Assembly: GCA_030824175.1 (NCBI GenBank)
Contig: JAVBYH010000297.1
Span: 1-8,063, forward strand
DNA: 8,063 bases
Source of the DNA: Bacteroidota bacterium
Lineage (GTDB): Bacteria > Bacteroidota > Ignavibacteria > UBA10030 > UBA8401
Reading direction: 5' to 3'
The position numbers and the translations under genes are program-made. Below the pieces are notes generated by a model, which saw nothing but the letters and a program-made list of their open reading frames with translations, was not told the DNA's origin and made no database searches. Each line of letters starts with the position of its first letter. Position 1 is the first letter of the stretch. Below are positions 1-6,343 of this stretch, in pieces.

Positions 1-651
1 CAGCTGCAGGGCGATCGGATTGCGGTTGATGATCTCGGCGGCCTCTCCGAGTTTCACGCTGGCCTGAAGTTCGCCTTCGGCGTGGACGATCTTTGCACGG
101 CGTTCGCGTTCGGCCTCGGCCTGTTTCGCCATGGCGCGTTGCATTTCGACCGGCAGGTCGATCTGCTTCACCTCGACGTTCGTCACCTTGATGCCCCAGG
201 GTTCGGTGTGCTGGTCGATGATGACCTGCAGTTCGTGATTGATCTTATCGCGCTGGGCAAGAAGGTCGTCGAGCTCCGACTGGCCGAGGATGCTGCGCAG
301 CGTCGTCTGCGAGAGCTGCGATGTGGCGTAGAGATAATTTTCGACGTTCACGATGGCCTTTTCGGGCTGGAGCACGCGGAAGTAGATGACGGCGTTGACC
401 TTGATGGATACGTTGTCTTTCGTGATCACATCCTGCGGCGGCACATCGAGCACGACGGTGCGCAGGCTTACCTTCACCATGCGGTCCACGATGGGGATGA
501 GGAGGATGAGGCCGGGGCCCTTCGTCTGAATGAGGCGGCCGAGGCGGAAGATCACCCCGCGTTCATATTCCGAGAGGATCTTGATCGCGTTCATGAGGAG
601 GAATGCAACGAAGAAGATAATGACGAACAGTCCGAACAGCGTAGGTTCCAT
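1..651 (-). CDS. Slipin / stomatin-like SPFH (band 7) membrane protein, C-terminus cut off by the window edge
   Basis: The minus-strand frame is open from an ATG at 651 to the window edge, giving 217 residues; slipins usually have about 250-270, so some 35-50 are missing. An N-terminal hydrophobic segment (about residues 5-24) is followed by slipin hallmarks: ERGVIFRLGRL (30-40), GPGL plus IPIVDRM (46-58), and QDVITKDNVSIKVNAVIYFRV (about 73-93). Next come the SPFH core and a charged helix rich in Ala, Glu and Arg, with KIVHAEGELQAS at 187-198. Known family: membrane-anchored, oligomerising scaffold proteins of microdomains. In Pyrococcus the stomatin homologue is cleaved in its C-terminal hydrophobic part by the NfeD protease encoded beside it. 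That part lies outside this window, so the cleavage site cannot be checked. The start is supported by AGGAG six bases upstream. The gene lies 34 bases after nfeD and is probably cotranscribed with it. The family assignment is firm; which slipin subclass it belongs to is not settled. Confidence 0.93.
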   Translation of the reverse strand, partial: MEPTLFGLFVIIFFVAFLLMNAIKILSEYERGVIFRLGRLIQTKGPGLILLIPIVDRMVKVSLRTVVLDVPPQDVITKDNVSIKVNAVIYFRVLQPEKAIVNVENYLYATSQLSQTTLRSILGQSELDDLLAQRDKINHELQVIIDQHTEPWGIKVTNVEVKQIDLPVEMQRAMAKQAEAERERRAKIVHAEGELQASVKLGEAAEIINRNPIALQL

Positions 652-657
652 GATGCG

Positions 658-662
658 CTCCT
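658..662 (-). promoter_or_regulatory. Ribosome binding site of the slipin gene
   Basis: AGGAG on the minus strand lies six bases before the ATG at 651. It is the clearest Shine-Dalgarno sequence in the window and it fixes the slipin start. It sits in the 34-base gap after the nfeD stop, in which I see no terminator. Confidence 0.7.
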
Positions 663-685
663 GGGTATAGTGTGTGTGCACCGCG

Positions 686-1981
686 TTATTTTTTGTTGAC
701 TCCGAGTTTCAGTCCGCTGATGTGACGGACGACGATCTCCGCATTCTTTTCGATGAAGCCTTCCTCGGCGGCGGCGTTCCAGTATTCTCCCTTTATTTTC
801 ACCTGCCCGTCGGGCGAGAGATCGGTGAAGGCCACGCCCTCTTCGCCGATCATCGACTGGAGGCCGAGCGCGGGCGCGCGTTTCTGGGCCTTGATGCCCG
901 CGCCGAGCGCGAAGACGAAGAACGCGGCGGTGCAGAGCACGGCGGGGATGATCACTTCGAGCGACACACGGACCACGTCGAACGATGAGTCGGACTTGAA
1001 GAGCATGATCGATCCGAAGAAGAAGGCGAGGATGCCGCCGATGGAGAGGATGCCGTAGCTTGTGATCTTGATCTCGAGGATGAAGAGGATGATGCCCGTG
1101 ACGATGAGAGCGAGGCCCGCGTAGTTCACCGGCATTGTCTGGAACGCGTAAAGTGCAAGGATGATCGCGATGACGCCGGCGACGCCGGGGAAAACGGCGC
1201 CGGGATTGTAGAGTTCGAAGAACAGTCCGTAGATGCCGATGAGGAAGAGGATGTACGACACATTCGGATCGCTCAGCATGTTGAGGATCTGGAAGGCCCA
1301 CCCCATCGAGTGTTCTTCGACAATGGCGCCCTTCGTCTCGAGCGTGACGGTGCCGGCGTCCGTCGTCACCGATCTTCCGTTGAGCGAATCCAGGAGCGCC
1401 GCGCGGTTGACGGCGACGAAGTCGATGATGCGGTTTCTGAGAGCCTCGGTCTCCGTGATCGCGACGCTCTTGCGCACGGCGTCTTCGGCCCACTGCACAT
1501 TGCGCTTCCGCTTTTCGGAGATCGAGCGGATGAACGCAGCCGCGTCGTTTGTCACTTTGCCGGACATCACGGAATCCATCTGTCCCTGCGTGCTCACGGG
1601 ATGCGCCGCGCCGATGTTCGTACCGGGCGACATGACGGCGATGTTCGCGGCGAGCGTGATGAAGACTCCGGCCGACGCCGCCTGCGCGCCCTGGGGCGAC
1701 ACATAGACCGCGATGGGGATGGGTGAGGTAAGAAAGTCTGTGACGATGGAGCGCGTCGATTTCAGCAGACCGCCCGGTGTGTTCATTTCGACGATCACGA
1801 GCTGGGCGTTCGCCGACCGTGCGCGGGAGATGCCTTCGCGGAGATAATCCGAGACCGCGGGCGTGATGGCTCCGTCGATAGTCAATACGTGGACTGGTTT
1901 CACATCTGCGGGTGCCGTGAGTGCGGCGAATACAACGAACAGGACACAAGCGGCGGCGGTACGTGCTGAGATGGGTTTCAT
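686..1981 (-). CDS. nfeD: Long-form NfeD: membrane-bound ClpP-class serine protease, partner of slipin
   Basis: This 431-aa protein has a signal sequence or N-terminal anchor (about 1-25), then a ClpP/crotonase-like protease domain (about 28-200). It contains EMNTPGG (65-71), QAASAG (100-105) with the likely nucleophile Ser103, and GKVTNDAAAF (141-150) with the likely general base Lys142. This Ser-Lys dyad matches the order and spacing of Pyrococcus PH1510 (Ser97/Lys138). Four or five membrane segments follow (about 241-258, 262-282, 286-304, 309-328, 340-364), then a C-terminal OB-fold NfeD domain (about 372-431). Known family role: membrane protein quality control, cleaving the hydrophobic tail of the neighbouring stomatin. 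The frame stays open upstream to an ATG at 2089. I chose the ATG at 1981 because it begins the signal sequence, has AGGA eight bases upstream (1990-1993), and the extra residues look non-coding. The slipin gene follows after 34 bases. Confidence 0.94.
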   Translation of the reverse strand: MKPISARTAAACVLFVVFAALTAPADVKPVHVLTIDGAITPAVSDYLREGISRARSANAQLVIVEMNTPGGLLKSTRSIVTDFLTSPIPIAVYVSPQGAQAASAGVFITLAANIAVMSPGTNIGAAHPVSTQGQMDSVMSGKVTNDAAAFIRSISEKRKRNVQWAEDAVRKSVAITETEALRNRIIDFVAVNRAALLDSLNGRSVTTDAGTVTLETKGAIVEEHSMGWAFQILNMLSDPNVSYILFLIGIYGLFFELYNPGAVFPGVAGVIAIILALYAFQTMPVNYAGLALIVTGIILFILEIKITSYGILSIGGILAFFFGSIMLFKSDSSFDVVRVSLEVIIPAVLCTAAFFVFALGAGIKAQKRAPALGLQSMIGEEGVAFTDLSPDGQVKIKGEYWNAAAEEGFIEKNAEIVVRHISGLKLGVNKK

Positions 1982-2124
1982 AGGCGTGATCCTGGCGTCC
2001 CCTTTGCTGGAGTATACAAAGAAGGGACATCGGATGCAACTCCAATTTATGGCCGTTATGTACAAACAGCAGTGAATGTGCAAAAACACTTCATTCTTTG
2101 AAAAAATCTTCTTATCCTTAAGAC
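1982..2124. other. Divergent intergenic region between nfeD and the HAD gene
   Basis: This 143-base spacer between two divergently transcribed genes is clearly AT-richer than the rest; 2041-2100 is about 37% GC by hand count. It holds a candidate promoter and a ribosome binding site for nfeD on the minus strand. For the plus-strand gene starting at 2125 I see neither a convincing -35/-10 pair nor a Shine-Dalgarno sequence. I found no clear inverted repeat that would suggest an operator or riboswitch. Confidence 0.6.
2011..2039 (-). promoter_or_regulatory. Candidate sigma70-like promoter for the nfeD-slipin operon
   Basis: On the minus strand, TTGCAT (2034-2039) and TATACT (2011-2016) are separated by exactly 17 bases. 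The -10 matches the consensus at five of six positions, but the -35 matches at only three. Transcription would start around 2003-2005, leaving a short leader of about 23 bases that contains the AGGA ribosome binding site before the ATG at 1981. If the host uses the Bacteroidota -33/-7 consensus instead, this match could be fortuitous. Confidence 0.45.
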
Positions 2125-2481
2125 ATGAAGAACATTCTCCAACGTCCGTCGATTCTGCTCGACCTCGATAATACAGCGCTGATCTTCAAAAAAGACGGCA
2201 CATACACGGAACATCCCAAACTTCGGCTCCTGTTGAAGCATTTTCGCGTCATTATTTATTCTTCGCGTGATGATTTGCAGGATTTTGCGAAACGGTGGGA
2301 TGTGCCGTGCATCTGGAAGGGGTATGACGATCTCTTTCCGAAGGCCGACTTCCTGATCGACGATGAGACCGCGCAATTTCTCAAATTGGTGGACGTGAAG
2401 AAAGCGTACGGTTCCATCAACCGCTTTGTCGCCGCCCAACTCAAGCCGCAGCGCAAGCGCACTGTGTCGAAAAAAAAATAA
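2125..2481 (+). CDS. Minimal cap-less HAD-superfamily protein, probable phosphatase of unknown substrate
   Basis: This 118-aa protein shows all four HAD motifs in order. Motif I is LLDLDNT (11-17; nucleophile Asp13, acid/base Asp15). Motif II is a Ser after a hydrophobic strand, VIIYSS (42-47). Motif III is a Lys in WKGYDD (Lys65). Motif IV is FLIDDE (76-81; Asp79 and Asp80), which would bind Mg. The short distances leave no room for a cap domain, so it is a C0-type HAD acting on an accessible, possibly macromolecular substrate (inference). It is shorter than most HAD enzymes. The C-terminal tail (107-118) is strongly basic, with KPQRKR and a terminal KKK. No signal peptide or membrane segment is visible. 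The start has no recognisable Shine-Dalgarno sequence. The gene is about 49% GC by hand count, lower than its neighbours. It ends 23 bases before the PIG-L gene on the same strand, so they may share a transcript. I do not recognise a specific named family. Confidence 0.8.
   Translation: MKNILQRPSILLDLDNTALIFKKDGTYTEHPKLRLLLKHFRVIIYSSRDDLQDFAKRWDVPCIWKGYDDLFPKADFLIDDETAQFLKLVDVKKAYGSINRFVAAQLKPQRKRTVSKKK
2470..2478 (+). repeat. A9 homopolymer directly before the HAD stop codon
   Basis: Nine consecutive A encode the last three lysines, followed at once by TAA (2479-2481). A -1 ribosomal slip, or one extra A from polymerase slippage, would bypass the stop. The next nine codons (2478-2504) are open and lead in frame into the PIG-L start at 2505. 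This may be chance or an indel-prone site. Confidence 0.85.
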
Positions 2482-2504
2482 CACCCCGTGAAAGCATACT
2501 GCCC

Positions 2505-5054
2505 ATGAATTCGAAACCACCACGTTGGGCATTATTGCCTGCGTTTATGCTGCTTACCGCACTGTCAGTCCGCGCCCAATCTGTTCCGGTCATGACCGCC
2601 TCAGACATTCATTCCTCGCTCAAGCGGCTCGCCGTCACGGGCACCGTGATGTACATCGCGGCGCACCCCGACGACGAGAACACGGCGCTCATGGCGTATT
2701 TTACACAGGAGAAAAAGTACCGGACCGTCTATCTCTCGTTGACGCGCGGAGAGGGCGGACAGAACATCCTCGGGTCCGAAAAAGGGGCTGACCTCGGCGT
2801 CGTGCGCACACAGGAATTGCTCGCGGCGCGGCGCATCGACGGGGCGGAACAGCTCTTCACGCGCGCCATCGATTTTGGCTTCTCGAAGACGGCGGACGAG
2901 ACGATGCGGATGTGGCAAAAGGATTCTGTGGTGGCGGACATCGTCTGGGCCATTCGCACCGTTCGTCCGGATATTATTATCACACGCTTCTCCGCAACCG
3001 AAGGCGGTCATGGAAACCATACGGCGTCGGCCATTCTTGCAGAGGAGGCGTTCGAGCGTTCGGGGGATCCGGCGGCGTATCCCGGACAACTTCTGTATGT
3101 GAGGCCCTGGACGGCACGGCGTCTGTATTTCAACAGACTGAGGGGATTCGACGAAAAGATCACGACCCGGCAGGCGGGGGAGACGGAGGTCAACACGGGC
3201 ATCTTCAATCCGCTCCGGGGACTATCCTATACGGAGATGGCTGGCATCAGCAGAAGCCTCCACAAGACACAGGCGATGGGGTCGCAGCAGAGGCGGGGGA
3301 CGCGATCGGATTATTTCACGTTGACGCGCGGTACTGCAGACGCCGGTGCGGCCGGCGGGGCGGATCTCTTCGCCGGCATCCATACATCGTGGAAACGATT
3401 CGCGGGCGGAGATGCCGTCGGCGAACTCCTTGCGCAGGCTGACAGGGAATTTGATCCCATGCATCCCGAAACGGTTGTGCCGACGCTCATGCTCGCACGG
3501 AAGAAGATGGAGTCTCTTGGGCGTGAAAACGTCGTCACTGATCCCGTCATAACACGGAAGGCGGAGGAGCTTGCATCCGTGGTCTCCGCCGCACTCGGTC
3601 TTCGATGCGACATTCTGTCGTCTGCGCCCTCCGAACTGCCCGGCCGGCCGCTGAGGCTGGAGGCCGAGCTGATCGTGAGATCTACTGTTCCGGTGAGAGT
3701 GACATCATTCAGATCGTCGTATCTGGGCATCGATAAACGATCAGACGATACGATCTATTTCAATACTGTGAAGCGGGTTAACCTGGTTGGCTCGCTCCCT
3801 GTGTCGGCAAGTGAATCGCAGCCCTATTGGCTCCGCGTGCCTGAGGTGAACAATCTGTATCGTGTCCCGACGCAGCAGTATGTCGGCCTTCCTGAAAATC
3901 CCGATTCGCTAGCCGTGACTCTCGGGCTCGTCGTTGCAGGCGAGCCGTTGTCGATAACGGTGCCGGTGCGATATAGAAGGATCGATCCCATCGACGGGGA
4001 GCTCTATCGCCCGGTCGTGATTCTGCCGAGGATCGATGTGTCGCTCACACAGAAAACGATGCTGTGGACCGAACCCGGCAGCAAGCACATAACTGTACGT
4101 GTTGCCTCGAACGATTCCGCGCTTCGCGGGACGTTGATGCTGAAAACACCAGCCGGATTCCATATCTCACCTGTCTCGATCGCTTATGCCTTGTCCGGTC
4201 AGGCGGATCGTCAGTCGTTCATGTTCACCGTGACCGCAGACGCCGGCGCGGTCTCCGGAGACATCACCGTTGTTGCCACAGAGTCGGGGAGCGATCGGCT
4301 GTGGACGGATCACGGAGGCGACATTTCCTATCCTCACATCGTTCCGCAGTATGTGACGCACAGGGCGCAACTCAAGGCCGTGCGTGCGGATATGAAGATC
4401 ACAAAAAGGCGGATCGGTTACGTCATGGGCTCCGGAGACGACATGCCGGCCGAGCTTCGCCTCTGCGGGTACGACGTTACACCGATCGACGACGACACAT
4501 TGCAGACGGGGACGCTCTCGGGGTATGATGCGATCGTCGTCGGCGCGCGCGCATACAATGTCCGCCCGCAACTGCGCCAGTCAACATCCCGGCTCTTGGC
4601 GTATGTGCATGCCGGTGGAACGCTCGTCGTGCAATATCAGACGCCGGGGAAGGATGTCGAATCCATCGGTCCGTATCCGTTCCATGTTTCGCGCGAGCGC
4701 GTCACGGACGAACATGCGGCGATGCGTGCGGCTCCGGCGACCAACTCCGCCGGCGGCACAACGTTAGTCTCTTCGCTGATGAGGCGGCCCAACCTCCTGA
4801 CCGAAGCGGATTTCGAGGGATGGGTGCAGGAGCGCGGCCTGTATTTTGCCGACACATGGGATGCGGCGTATGAGACGGCCTTCCTCTGCAGGGATCCGGG
4901 AGAGGGACCGACGTGCGGAAGCATGCTCGCCGCTGCGTACGGCAAGGGTGTGTATGTGTACACCGGCCTCTCGTTCTTCCGCCAATTGCCCGCGGGAGTG
5001 CCGGGGGCATTCAGGCTGTTTTCAAATTTGATCGAGCTCTCACAGACAAGGTAA
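2505..5054 (+). CDS. Secreted PIG-L family deacetylase with NEW3-like and GATase1/ThuA-like C-terminal domains
   Basis: This 849-aa protein has a signal peptide (basic residues, then a hydrophobic stretch at about 8-22, likely cleavage VRA|QS after residue 24), so it should act in the periplasm or outside. The PIG-L/LmbE domain spans about 45-300. AAHPDDE (52-58) gives zinc ligands His54 and Asp57 and base Asp56. TRGEGGQN (80-87) follows, and GGHGNH (167-172) supplies the third ligand, His172. Family members remove N-acetyl groups from sugar amines or related conjugates; the substrate here is unknown. A beta-rich stretch at about 510-600 resembles NEW3-type Ig domains. The C-terminal part (about 630-849), with YDAIVVGARAYN (near 673) and AGGTLVVQYQ (near 703-712), looks like a class I amidotransferase/ThuA-type Rossmann fold and may bind sugar. 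There is no strong Shine-Dalgarno sequence before the start. The stop is 3 bases from sbcD. Confidence 0.88.
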   Translation: MNSKPPRWALLPAFMLLTALSVRAQSVPVMTASDIHSSLKRLAVTGTVMYIAAHPDDENTALMAYFTQEKKYRTVYLSLTRGEGGQNILGSEKGADLGVVRTQELLAARRIDGAEQLFTRAIDFGFSKTADETMRMWQKDSVVADIVWAIRTVRPDIIITRFSATEGGHGNHTASAILAEEAFERSGDPAAYPGQLLYVRPWTARRLYFNRLRGFDEKITTRQAGETEVNTGIFNPLRGLSYTEMAGISRSLHKTQAMGSQQRRGTRSDYFTLTRGTADAGAAGGADLFAGIHTSWKRFAGGDAVGELLAQADREFDPMHPETVVPTLMLARKKMESLGRENVVTDPVITRKAEELASVVSAALGLRCDILSSAPSELPGRPLRLEAELIVRSTVPVRVTSFRSSYLGIDKRSDDTIYFNTVKRVNLVGSLPVSASESQPYWLRVPEVNNLYRVPTQQYVGLPENPDSLAVTLGLVVAGEPLSITVPVRYRRIDPIDGELYRPVVILPRIDVSLTQKTMLWTEPGSKHITVRVASNDSALRGTLMLKTPAGFHISPVSIAYALSGQADRQSFMFTVTADAGAVSGDITVVATESGSDRLWTDHGGDISYPHIVPQYVTHRAQLKAVRADMKITKRRIGYVMGSGDDMPAELRLCGYDVTPIDDDTLQTGTLSGYDAIVVGARAYNVRPQLRQSTSRLLAYVHAGGTLVVQYQTPGKDVESIGPYPFHVSRERVTDEHAAMRAAPATNSAGGTTLVSSLMRRPNLLTEADFEGWVQERGLYFADTWDAAYETAFLCRDPGEGPTCGSMLAAAYGKGVYVYTGLSFFRQLPAGVPGAFRLFSNLIELSQTR
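5048..5051 (+). promoter_or_regulatory. Ribosome binding site of sbcD, inside the end of the PIG-L gene
   Basis: AAGG lies six bases before the sbcD ATG and directly abuts the PIG-L stop codon TAA (5052-5054). With only three bases between stop and start, translation of sbcD may be coupled to that of the upstream gene. The motif is short, so the call is modest. Confidence 0.5.
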
Positions 5055-5057
5055 CCG

Positions 5058-6287
5058 ATGAAACTGCTGCATACGTCCGATTGGCATTTGGGAAAAATGC
5101 TCTACGGAAAAAAGCGATACGATGAGTTCGAACAGTTCCTCGAGTGGCTCGCGGCGCTCCTCCGCCGGGAGGACGTGGACGCGCTCGTCGTAGCGGGCGA
5201 CATCTTCGACACGACAACGCCGAGCAACAGGGCGCTCGAACTGTTTTATCGCTTTCTCGGCGGAGTCGGGCGAAGCGGATGCAGGCACGTTGTCATCACC
5301 GCGGGCAATCACGACTCGCCGTCGCTCATCAATGCGCCAAAGGAACTGCTGCGTCATTTGAACATCCACGTGGTCGGGAGCATCACCGACGATCCGGGCG
5401 ACGAGGTGCTCGTGCTCTGTAACGTTATGAACGAACCCGAGGCGATCGTGTGCGCCGTTCCGTATCTCAGGGATCGCGACGTGCGCACATCGGAGGAGGG
5501 GGAATCGGCCGACCGGAAAACGAGCAAGACGCTCGAAGGGATTCGCGCGCACTATGCCGAAGTGATTGCCAGGGCGGAAGATACCCGTGCACGGTTCGCA
5601 AAAAGGATACCCGTTATTGCAATGGGGCATCTCTTCGCCGCGGGGGGGGTGACCGTGGATGGCGACGGGGTGCGCGAGCTCTACGTGGGCAGCCTGGGTC
5701 ATGTACGGGGCGACGTGTTCCCGACGGGCATCGACTATGCGGCACTCGGGCATCTTCATGTGCCGCAGACTGTCGGCGGCATGGAGTCTCGGCGCTACAG
5801 CGGCTCGCCCATTCCCATGGGATTCGGCGAAGCGGCACAGGTGAAGAGCGTTGTGATCGTGGATTTCGATACGCCTGTGCCGGTAATACAGAAAATTCAG
5901 GTGCCGCGCTTCCAGGAGATCGCGCAGGTGCGCGGCGATTGGAAGGCGATCTCACGCCGGCTTCAGGAATTGGATGCGGCCGGGACGCCCGTGTGGGTGG
6001 AGATCATCTTCGACGGAACGGACGTCGCGGGGAAACTCCTTGAAAAGGTGGATGCCGCCGTCAAGGACACGGCGGTGACGGTTCTCTCGGTGAAGGATCT
6101 GCGGCGGACGGCCGCGATGCTCTCTGCGATGAACGGGGCAGAATCGCTCGAGGAGCTTACGGAAGAGGACATCTTCCGGCGTTGTCTCGCCGCGAATAGT
6201 GTGGCAGACGAATACACGGAGGGGCTGCTCGAGACATTCCGCGAAGCGCTTGTTGGGCTGCATGCACTTGATGTGAACGCCGAATGA
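5058..6287 (+). CDS. sbcD: SbcD: Mre11-type nuclease subunit of the SbcCD complex
   Basis: This 409-aa protein is close to the usual SbcD length (about 400). The calcineurin-like metallophosphoesterase signatures are all present: HTSDWHLGK (5-13; Asp8, His10), VVAGDIFDT (44-52; Asp48), TAGNHDSP (81-88; Asn84, His85), MGHLF (189-193; His191) and ALGHLHVPQ (229-237; His232, His234). These residues bind two Mn ions. SGSPIPMGF (248-256) closes the nuclease domain, and the capping domain fills about 275-409. With SbcC it forms an ATP-dependent nuclease that cuts DNA hairpins at palindromes and trims protein-blocked ends in the cytoplasm. The start begins the conserved first beta strand (MKLLHTSDWH) and has AAGG six bases upstream. 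It is followed by sbcC after 56 bases. A run of eight G (5642-5649) encodes part of residues 195-198, but the frame is intact. Confidence 0.96.
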   Translation: MKLLHTSDWHLGKMLYGKKRYDEFEQFLEWLAALLRREDVDALVVAGDIFDTTTPSNRALELFYRFLGGVGRSGCRHVVITAGNHDSPSLINAPKELLRHLNIHVVGSITDDPGDEVLVLCNVMNEPEAIVCAVPYLRDRDVRTSEEGESADRKTSKTLEGIRAHYAEVIARAEDTRARFAKRIPVIAMGHLFAAGGVTVDGDGVRELYVGSLGHVRGDVFPTGIDYAALGHLHVPQTVGGMESRRYSGSPIPMGFGEAAQVKSVVIVDFDTPVPVIQKIQVPRFQEIAQVRGDWKAISRRLQELDAAGTPVWVEIIFDGTDVAGKLLEKVDAAVKDTAVTVLSVKDLRRTAAMLSAMNGAESLEELTEEDIFRRCLAANSVADEYTEGLLETFREALVGLHALDVNAE

Positions 6288-6289
6288 AA

Positions 6290-6318
6290 TGTAGGGCGAA
6301 ACGGCGTTTCGCCCTACA
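6290..6318. repeat. Perfect 13-bp inverted repeat with 3-base loop between sbcD and sbcC, followed by a T9 tract
   Basis: TGTAGGGCGAAAC (6290-6302) and GTTTCGCCCTACA (6306-6318) are exact reverse complements around the loop GGC. The element fills 29 of the 56 intergenic bases, starting two bases after the sbcD stop. An AT-rich stretch (6319-6328) and nine T (6329-6337) follow, then the sbcC ATG at 6344. The ten-base gap between stem and T-tract is longer than in a standard intrinsic terminator, so it could be a weak terminator or attenuator, an mRNA-processing or stabilising hairpin, or a copy of a dispersed palindromic repeat. From memory, short palindromes with GTAGGG(G)CGA...TCG(C)CCCTAC arms recur in many bacterial genomes; I could not check this here. 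Confidence 0.85.
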
Positions 6319-6343
6319 CTATTCAATATTTTTTTTTGATCCG

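Noticed and set aside
82..699. Plus-strand open frame of 205 codons opposite the slipin gene
   Set aside because: It is rich in His, Asp and Glu with no recognisable domain, while the opposite strand encodes an unmistakable SPFH protein with a ribosome binding site.
591..2045. Minus-strand open frame of 484 codons overlapping nfeD in another frame, longer than nfeD itself
   Set aside because: Its translation is dominated by Arg, His and Gly without domain structure, as expected for an off-frame shadow of a GC-rich gene. The overlapping frame has clear NfeD motifs and membrane segments.
1982..2089. Upstream ATG at 2089 extending NfeD by 36 residues
   Set aside because: The extension covers the candidate promoter and a ribosome binding site, would put about 36 extra residues before a normal signal sequence, and does not look protein-like.
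2090..2118. Promoter for the HAD gene (TTCATT-17-TATCCT)
   Set aside because: The matches are poor at both boxes, and the implied start would leave almost no leader. I cannot support it over chance in AT-rich sequence.
6290..6337. Standard rho-independent terminator between sbcD and sbcC
   Set aside because: The stem and T9 tract are ten bases apart, and termination here would cut sbcC off from the operon. I kept it as a palindromic repeat with possible attenuation instead.
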